Assembly (NCBI GenBank): GCA_963576565.1
Contig: OY755038.1
Coordinates: 181,993,452-182,057,451 of the forward strand
Length of the DNA stretch: 64,000 bases
Source of the DNA: Aspidapion aeneum
Taxonomy: Eukaryota > Arthropoda > Insecta > Coleoptera > Brentidae
Direction of reading: 5' to 3'
The notes below the pieces were generated by a model, which saw nothing but the letters and a program-made list of their open reading frames with translations, was not told the origin of the DNA and did not search any database. Positions 57,985 to 64,000 of this stretch are shown here, one piece after another. Numbering within the stretch: position 1 is the first letter of the stretch; the number at the start of each line of letters is the position of its first letter. Made by a program: the position numbers and the translations under genes.

Positions 57985-58390
57985 TGGAATAGGTCCCTAA
58001 TATCTATACGATGCTGTAAGGATCAGACAATTCTATGCTATTATAAAAAATTTAAAAATGCACTTGATAAACACGTTTGATCAAAGGCGTTTAGGTATCC
58101 AAACCAAACCGAACAGAGCCGACGATGTAAGGGCCAGACTTTAAAATTACCAAAGTGTGTGTTAAATTTACACAATACCACTCGCATACACACTAAAAGC
58201 GCACTCTACGATACTCTCAAGAAATTTGTTGGAGCTAAATTCCTGTTTTTCACATGCGTTGTGTGGTCCAGGTAAAAATTTAAGTGATTTTTAAAATTTT
58301 ATGAAGAGTACCGAAATAAGGTCTAAACACAACGTCAACGGACCTCGCAGCTCCGGTGAGGGGTTGGCGTGTGTCCTCACAAGGTATGTT
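57985..58390 (-). repeat. Dispersed repeat, copy 2 (inverse of 33272-33830)
   Basis: GATGCTGTAAGGATCAGACA, CGACGATGTAAGGGCCAGAC, GAGGGGTTGGCGTGTGTCCT all match the plus-strand copy in reverse. It shows what the site at 33272 looks like without the adjoining (TGTC)n: sequence continues TCACAAGGTATGTTACG. Confidence 0.85.
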
Positions 58391-58660
58391 ACGCCATCAC
58401 CTGCGCGTGCCTCTCTTGGTCATGTGTGAAAATTCGGACACATTCCTACGATGTGAGGTCCAGTTAATCAAACCCCTTAACGCCGGGCACGTGCCTAGAG
58501 AGTTTGTATTTCATAATTCAGCAAATTCGGGTGCTTGACAGTTATTACAGTGCGTGAGACTTAAATTACCAAATGTTAGGAAATTTTTGCATTGTGATTC
58601 TTTTTCTTAACACATGGATAACAAGGGAATGTGGGTAATGACAATGACCTTGGGAAATTA
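58391..58660. other. Probable continuation of the dispersed repeat
   Basis: GATGTGAGGTCCAGTTAATC and neighbouring G+C-rich sequence have no gene. Similar GATGTGAGGT phrasing at 41095 suggests shared repeat content. Confidence 0.35.
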
Positions 58661-58825
58661 AGGGACTGTCCTTAAATTACGTAACGCTCTAGGGGGGAGG
58701 GGGGGTTTGGCCTTGCGTTACACTCAATGCTTTTTTAATGTGTTTTTTTCTTGAAAATGTGTTACGAGGGGGGGAGGGGGGATCAAAAATGCGCAATAAC
58801 GTTAGGTAATTTAAGGACGTTCCCT
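58661..58825. mobile_element. Small TIR element with G-rich core
   Basis: AGGGACTGTCCTTAAATTAC at the left and, inverted from the right, AGGGAACGTCCTTAAATTAC. Inside are two G-runs (GGGGGGAGGGGGGG type) on the plus strand. About 165 bp, no coding capacity. Ends of this type (constant GTCCNTAAATTACG) are common in insect miniature elements. Confidence 0.75.
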
Positions 58826-59639
58826 AAGAACTTTTTTTCCAAGAAAAATTACTAAATAGTAAATTTATAATTTCAAATTAAACTGAGATTGAACTTATTT
58901 AAGCCAAAAACTTTCTATCTCATCCAAAAAATATGTAAGCTTAACCACCTAGGACAGTCATTCAAGCGAAAAAAATACCTCCAGCTTGCCAAAGGTGGTG
59001 TAGTAGCGATTTTCACATAATTATGTTGTTCACGTTGGAATCCTAAAGAAAATTGAGCTTTCGACCTTGGGGGGGGGGCTCCTCTCGCCATCTTGGATTT
59101 ACTGTGCACCAAAAGGTTTTATTTAAAATTACTTGGCCCCTGTACATTTTAGAAAAAAAAGTTTTATACAAGAGTTGAAGACAATAAAGTTTCCTACAAA
59201 AGTGTTATTGTATATTTTTTGTCAGACAAATGGTTTTCGAGATATGACGCTAATCATTTCGCCGCAATTTTGGATTTTGACCAATGTTTTTATTTTTGGC
59301 CTTTAACTTCGAAACTGCTTATTTTTGGGAAAATCTGCAAAAACATAAACTAAAGAATAACTAATAGCCAATAAAATGAGATATCACTGAGTTCTCTGGG
59401 TAGTACCCTTGCTGAGATACGAACCCTGAAGTATTGTCAGTACACCCGTTTCCCATGTATTTCCATGATATATGCAAAATAAACCGAAATTATTCAGTTT
59501 TATGTCATTTTCTCAAAAGGTTACAGAAAGTGTGTATACATAATCAACTTAATTATGGAAAATTATATTATCTTTTAAACGATGTATCACCAAAGTCTAC
59601 GTTTAGCACTTAATTGATATGCATAAATTGGGGTTATTT
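58826..59639. other. No recognisable gene
   Basis: AT-rich, except a CCTTGGGGGGGGGGGCTCC run at 59065. Nothing recognised. Confidence 0.4.
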
Positions 59640-60629
59640 TTTAAGGTCACAAAAAAATAATGTTTTTTTTAGGTGTGATTCAGTTTTCAAAAAACCAAGC
59701 ATTTTAGGGAAAAAGGCCTTTTTTAGAGAAAATAAAATGTACTTTTAAACGGTTTGTCACAAAATTGTTTCAAAGTTATTATCGACACTCCAGAGGCGTC
59801 CGCATATTGAGGTTATTTTTTTTATTAATTTAAAAAAAAAAATTCTTGTTTTATTTAATTTTCTTAAAAACTAAGCTTTCTAAAAAATCGTTTTTAACTC
59901 TGTATTCTTGAAAATAAAATTATCCTTAAGACGATATGCAGGGTAAATGCGCCAGTAGTCGACCCCCAGCCGGTACGGCCATCTTGGTCATTTTTATAAA
60001 AAAATAAGAAAAATAATGTACATAATTAGAAAATTCAGCGCTAATCCTATGCATTTTTATTCCATTTTTCTATTCATACCAAGAGTTTTTATATAAATAG
60101 AAAATACTGTCATTTTAAAATGACAGTTTGAAATTGCCGTGCACGTTATGTTCGTTTAAAGTACGAAAGTTTAAGATTTTTGCTACATGTAGGTGGTGTG
60201 GGAAATAGTATTTTTTAGTGAACTGTAAAGTCTGCTTACTAAAATTTTAGATTGCATATTATTTGGGAGGTATTTTTGGAGTCATTTAAAGCTAAAAATC
60301 GAAAAAAAATTATCACAACCTAGTTTTTTTTCTGATGGCCGACTACTGGTAGCGCATAATTCTAAAAATCTACTACTACTACTACTGAACATTTTTTTCA
60401 AAACTAGTAGTCGGCCGCTTGAACTACAATACTTTTAAAGCAGACTGACTTCAGGATTTGTTTGGCCAGTATTCAGCCATAGTTTCTTATGCTGGGATTA
60501 TACAAATAAAAATAAATATTAAAATTAAAAAAAAATTGATATTTTTATTTTTGCGCATGTGTGAAATTGCATCGCATGACCTTTGTTTTCGTTTTGATGT
60601 AGAATTTTGTTTTCATTTTCCTGTTTTAT

Positions 60630-60945
60630 TGCCATTTTAGGTATTCCAACTAAAGCCACTGGTTTAATTAACAAAATACTTGTTTTCTTTTTCGTTTTTT
60701 TTTAGAGTTTTATTATCTACCATTTCAGGCAATCCAACTAAAGCCACTGGTTTAACCAAAAAATACTTGTTTTCTTTTTCGTTTTTTTTCTGATGTTTTA
60801 TTACCATTTTAGGCAATTCAACTAAAACCACTGGTTGAATCAAAAAATACTTGTCTTCTTTTTCGTTTTTTTTTATGGTGTTTTATTACCATTTTAGGCA
60901 ATCTAACTAAAGCCACTGGTTTAATCAAAAAATACCTACTTGTTT
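60630..60945 (+). repeat. About 86-bp tandem repeat, 4 copies
   Basis: Units near 60631, 60718, 60801 and 60888 read CCATTTTAGGCAATCCAACT, AAAGCCACTGGTTTAATC, AAAAAATACTTGTTTTC and a T-rich run. Contained in the nested TIR element. Confidence 0.92.
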
Positions 60946-61008
60946 ATTGTACTTAAAAAAATGTTACCCGAGATGTTACCTTTTTTTTAAGATTTTTTCA
61001 ATTAACTA

Positions 61009-62292
61009 CAGTACAATCCCGATTATCCAAATCGCGATTTTCCGAAATCCGGTTTATCCGAAACAAACTATTTAAAAACAAAAATTCCGATTAACCGAAA
61101 AAATTCGCATTATACGAAACGCGTCTGGGATTCACCTATACTGCTAGGTGGTTCCCATCGGGGTTTCACAGCAATACGACGGTCTAAAATGCGAATTGTT
61201 TTAGTTAGCCGACAGAGTGTTACAAGTATGTATTAACGTCTGTTATTAGCGGAAAAAAAACCTCCATAAACCTAGCAAGTCCACCTTAATAAAAATTTAA
61301 AAAATATATTCCAGAATTATGTGCTTTTTATGTGCTAATTTCGTTCACTTTTTAAAAATGTTGTGCTCCTTTGGTTTCCACGGAAATTTAAAAAAATGAT
61401 TGGCGTGCTAACTTTATGCTAGCAAGCCCATACAGAAATGATAAATATAATATAATATTTATATGTGAAAATTAAAAGCTTTTTATGTAAAAGAAACTTC
61501 CATTAACTTGTTTAAGTTTTTAACCTCTTTTTTTAATGTGTGGGCTGGCTAGGTTTATATAAACCTAGCAAGCCCACCTCAATAAAAATAAATAAAATAT
61601 ATTCCTGAATTATGTGCTTTTATGTGCTAATTTCGTCCACTTTTTAAAATTCTTGTGCTTCTTTGGTTTCCACGGAAATTTAAAAAACTGATTGGCGTGC
61701 TAGCTTTATATAAAGCTAACATGCCCATACAGAAATGATAAATATTTTTATAATATTTAAATGTGAAAATTAAGTGCTTTTTATGTGTTCCCGTTTCCTA
61801 AAAAGAAAATTTCATTTACCAAGTTTTTAAGCTTTTTTTTTAAATGTGAGGGCTTGCTAGGTTTATATAAACCCAGCAAGCCCACCTCAATAAAAATAAA
61901 TAAAATACATTCCAAATTATGTGCTCTTTATGTACTAATTTCCTCCACTTTTTAAAATTTTTGTGCTCCTTTGGTTTCCACGGAAATTTATAAAAATGAT
62001 TGGCGTGCTAGCATTATATAAGCCTAGCAAGCCAATCATTTTCTTAGATTTCCTTAGAAACCAAAGGAGCACAAAAATTTTAAAAAGTGGACGAAATTAG
62101 CACATAAAAAGCACATAATTCTAGAAAACATTTTTTAAATTTTTATTGAGGTGGGCTTGCTAGGTTTATGGAGGTGCAAAAGGAGTAGTTTTATTCTCAA
62201 ATATTTTACAAAAACAAAATCGGATTAACCGAAATTTCGATAACCCGAAATCACTTTGGTCCACATTATTTCGGATAATCAGGACTGTACTG
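61009..62292. mobile_element. Nested 1.28-kb pogo-like element
   Basis: Left end CAGTACAATCCCGATTATCC, right end inverted CAGTACAGTCCTGATTATCC, TA on both sides (61007-61008, 62293-62294). Both subterminal parts carry ATCCGAAA / AACCGAAA phrases. Such CAGT...ATTATCCG ends are characteristic of pogo/Tigger-type Tc1/mariner elements. The interior is repeats only, so non-autonomous. Confidence 0.85.
61262..62175. repeat. About 295-bp repeat, 3 direct copies plus one inverted
   Basis: Direct units start near 61268, 61560 and 61863 with AAACCTAGCAAGCCCACCTC, then TTATGTGCTTTTTATGTGCT and CTCCTTTGGTTTCCACGGAA. From about 62020 the same sequence follows inverted to 62170 (GAGGTGGGCTTGCTAGGTTT). Unit junctions hold the small palindrome GCTAGGTTTATATAAACCTAGC-type sequence. 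Confidence 0.9.
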
Positions 62293-63249
62293 TATTTGTT
62301 TTTCTAACGTTTTTTTAACGTTTTTATAGTATCTTAATTCTTTTTGGATGTTTGTAAATAAGAAAATAAGAAAGTTTGTTCCTATTTGATTTTTATTTTT
62401 TTATTATTACCTCTCATCTAGTATAAAATATCTAGGCCAACTACTGGTTGAAAATTGGCCGACATTAGATTTTTAGTGGCCGAGTACTGGAATTCTTGTA
62501 CATTTTTCATATTTTTCTTTTTAAATTTTTTATCTCTGTAATAAGGCTATTTTTGAGTTTTAGAGAAAACACAGGCATTATCTAGTAATAGTTATGCAAT
62601 GCCTACGATGGACTGCACCTAAGTATATATTTCTTTAAATTAATTTTGTTTGAGAAATACTGTTAGGTGGCCGACTACTGGCACATTTACCCTATCTAGT
62701 GGGTTGTTGTTAACGGGGAACACTCAAAGAATATACATAAAAACATATTTAGGGATTTTTTTTAATCACAATAAAAAAGTATTGTTATCAAGTATTTTAC
62801 CAATTTTTTTGTAAAACTAGCTCTACCGAGAAAAACGTTTTACCATGTGTTATAGACAATTAAATTTTCTTTTAAACCATGTATGTAGTTATAACATTTA
62901 CATAGCCGTTAATACACCAGGGGCGTCTACTATTTTGTGATTAAAAAAAAATTCACGAATCATGCGTATATTCTTTATGAGTGTTCCCTGTTTACAAAAA
63001 CCCACTAGCTACATATCGTTTTAAAGATAATTATATTTTCAACAAAATAGAGCAAAACAAGGTTGTTCCAAAAGCTTAGTTTTTAACAAAACAAATAAAA
63101 ATTTAAAAAAGATTAATTAGAAAAAAATTACTTCAATATGCGGACGCCCCTGTAGTGCCAATAATAGCTTAAACACTATGTAATACGCTATTTAAAAGAA
63201 CATTTTATGTTCTCTAAAAAGGTGTTGTAACATTTTCCCTAAAACTAAC

Positions 63250-63720
63250 TTTTTGGCTATCTTGAAATTTATGTAGCACGAGCCCCCTTTGTGGGGTATA
63301 CTTTAACCCTATATTTTGATTAGGGAAAGTGGGTCTAGTGATACCTTGTAATGAAGGCCTTTTTAATCTCTTTACAACCGTGTAAGAATTTCAAAAATCT
63401 ATCTATTAGTTTTTGAGATAATTGCCCTACACCTTTCAAATTTAACATGGACTAAGAATATAATAAATATTTAATCAAAATTTTATATTTTTCTGATTTA
63501 ATTTTTATTTTATCATTCCATGTTAAATTTGAAAATTTGAAAGCAAATATCTCAAAAAGAAATCGATGGATTTTCGAAACTCTTACACGGTTGTAAAGAT
63601 ATTCAACCGAACTTCAAAACAAAGTACTACTAGACCCACTTTCCCTATTCAAAATATAGGGGTAAAGTATACCCCTTCGAAGATGGTGCGTGCTACAAAA
63701 ATTTCAAGATAGCCAAAAAG
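63250..63720. repeat. Palindrome with an insert at its centre
   Basis: CTTTTTGGCTATCTTGAAAT, GGGGTATACTTTAACCCTAT and ATTTTGA at the left pair with ATTTCAAGATAGCCAAAAAG and partners at the right (63649-63720). The centre is occupied by the element at 63321-63648. Confidence 0.85.
63321..63648. mobile_element. 328-bp palindromic TIR element
   Basis: Ends TAGGGAAAGTGGGTCTAGT and its near-perfect inverse. The whole element is a foldback (CTTTACAACCGTGTAAGA, GATATTTGCTTTC-like and CAAATTTAACATGGA all find inverted partners). It lies at the centre of the palindrome 63250-63720. Confidence 0.8.
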
Positions 63721-63817
63721 TGTCCCCTGCGCAAACAAAATCGACGTGTCCGAGGGTTTTTCCAAATTCGTTACCGTTTTTAAGATATAGGACATTAACA
63801 GTTTTCGGTGAAAAAAC

Positions 63818-63932
<115 letters not shown>

Positions 63933-64000
63933 CAGTTAAACCTCTATAACTCGAACTCAAAGGGACAACCAAAACAGTTCGAGTTATGGAGAGTTCTAGT
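63933..64000 (+). mobile_element. Start of a pogo-like element, continuing past the window
   Basis: After TA, CAGTTAAACCTCTATAACTC followed by TTCGAGTTATGGAGAG. CAGT(T/G)AAACCTC...TAAC ends are typical of pogo/Tigger-type elements. Only 68 bp are in view. Confidence 0.55.

Larger units (their letters stand above)
59941..62693. mobile_element. Nested 2.75-kb TIR element, GGGTAAATGCGCCAGTAGTCG ends
   Basis: Left end GGGTAAATGCGCCAGTAGTC; right end inverted GGGTAAATGTGCCAGTAGTC. The right flank is TA and the left CA, consistent with a TA duplication decayed by one base. The phrase GGCCGACTACTGG recurs inside (60336, 60405 inverted, 62430, 62475), suggesting duplicated subterminal parts. No transposase seen. 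Confidence 0.82.
59640..63249. mobile_element. Outer large inverted repeat hosting nested elements
   Basis: Left arm 59640-59940 plus 62694-62790, right arm 62930-63249. Matches include CGTCCGCATATTGAGGTTAT / its complement at 63140, GACGATATG / CATATCGTTTT, CTAGTGGGTTGTTGTTAAC / GTTTACAAAAACCCACTAG, and GAACACTCAAAGAATATAC / its near complement at 62970. Removing the inner insert (59941-62693) restores a continuous arm. Confidence 0.75.

Overview
The window looks like repeat-dense, AT-rich nuclear DNA of an insect. The evidence is two BEL/Pao LTR retrotransposons, jockey/CR1-like LINE remnants, GTCY-microsatellite elements resembling dipteran mini-me/DINE-type repeats, hAT- and Tc1/mariner/pogo-like miniature elements, and a tRNA-derived SINE. 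I cannot place the order. I found no convincing host protein gene, no rRNA, no functional tRNA and no CRISPR array. Everything I can explain is mobile-element or satellite derived. Several AT-rich stretches of 0.5-2 kb remain unexplained.

Layout. 1-6060: a 1.3 kb (CAGACATA)n array ending in a mini-me-like element; a 140-bp tandem repeat; then a frameshifted LINE (reverse transcriptase about 2590-4078) with a 1.43 kb uninterrupted (TAAA)n tail, sitting in a satellite that carries ATGGCGGATCC-like units. 6094-13136: BEL/Pao element 1 (+ strand), with 440-bp LTRs about a dozen substitutions apart, a degraded tRNA-Tyr primer site, a triplicated 144-bp leader repeat, broken gag, a long protease/RT/RNase H frame and broken integrase. 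13166-30400: hAT-like and other TIR elements, LINE fragments (22979-23790 and 25400-26855, both minus), a composite repeat whose two copies can be folded as hammerhead-like RNA, and a 1.43 kb TIR element. 30927-33830: a complete and a reversed mini-me-like element with (CAGA)n/(TGTC)n tracts. 35040-35283: SINE. 37020-38992, 43735-44993 and 56145-57965: a foldback-like family with tandemly repeated arms. Two small hAT-type elements with perfect 8-bp target duplications lie at 37266-37448 and 39267-39448.

47884-55650 is BEL/Pao element 2 (minus strand). It is much younger: its LTRs differ only by single-base indels, it has a 5-bp GGTGT target duplication, a perfect tRNA-Tyr primer site and an intact 1273-codon protease-RT-RNase H-integrase frame. 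Its gag is interrupted by several one-base frameshifts. The right end, 59640-63250, is a nest of three elements: a large inverted repeat holds a 2.75 kb TIR element, which holds a 1.28 kb pogo-like element. A second palindrome with its own insert (63250-63720) and the start of another pogo-like element at the window edge follow.

How the parts work together: within each BEL element the genes follow the family order gag-protease-RT-RNase H-integrase between LTRs, so they would act in one retrotransposition cycle. Element 2 would still need its gag frame resolved. The other elements encode nothing recognisable and must have been moved by enzymes supplied elsewhere.
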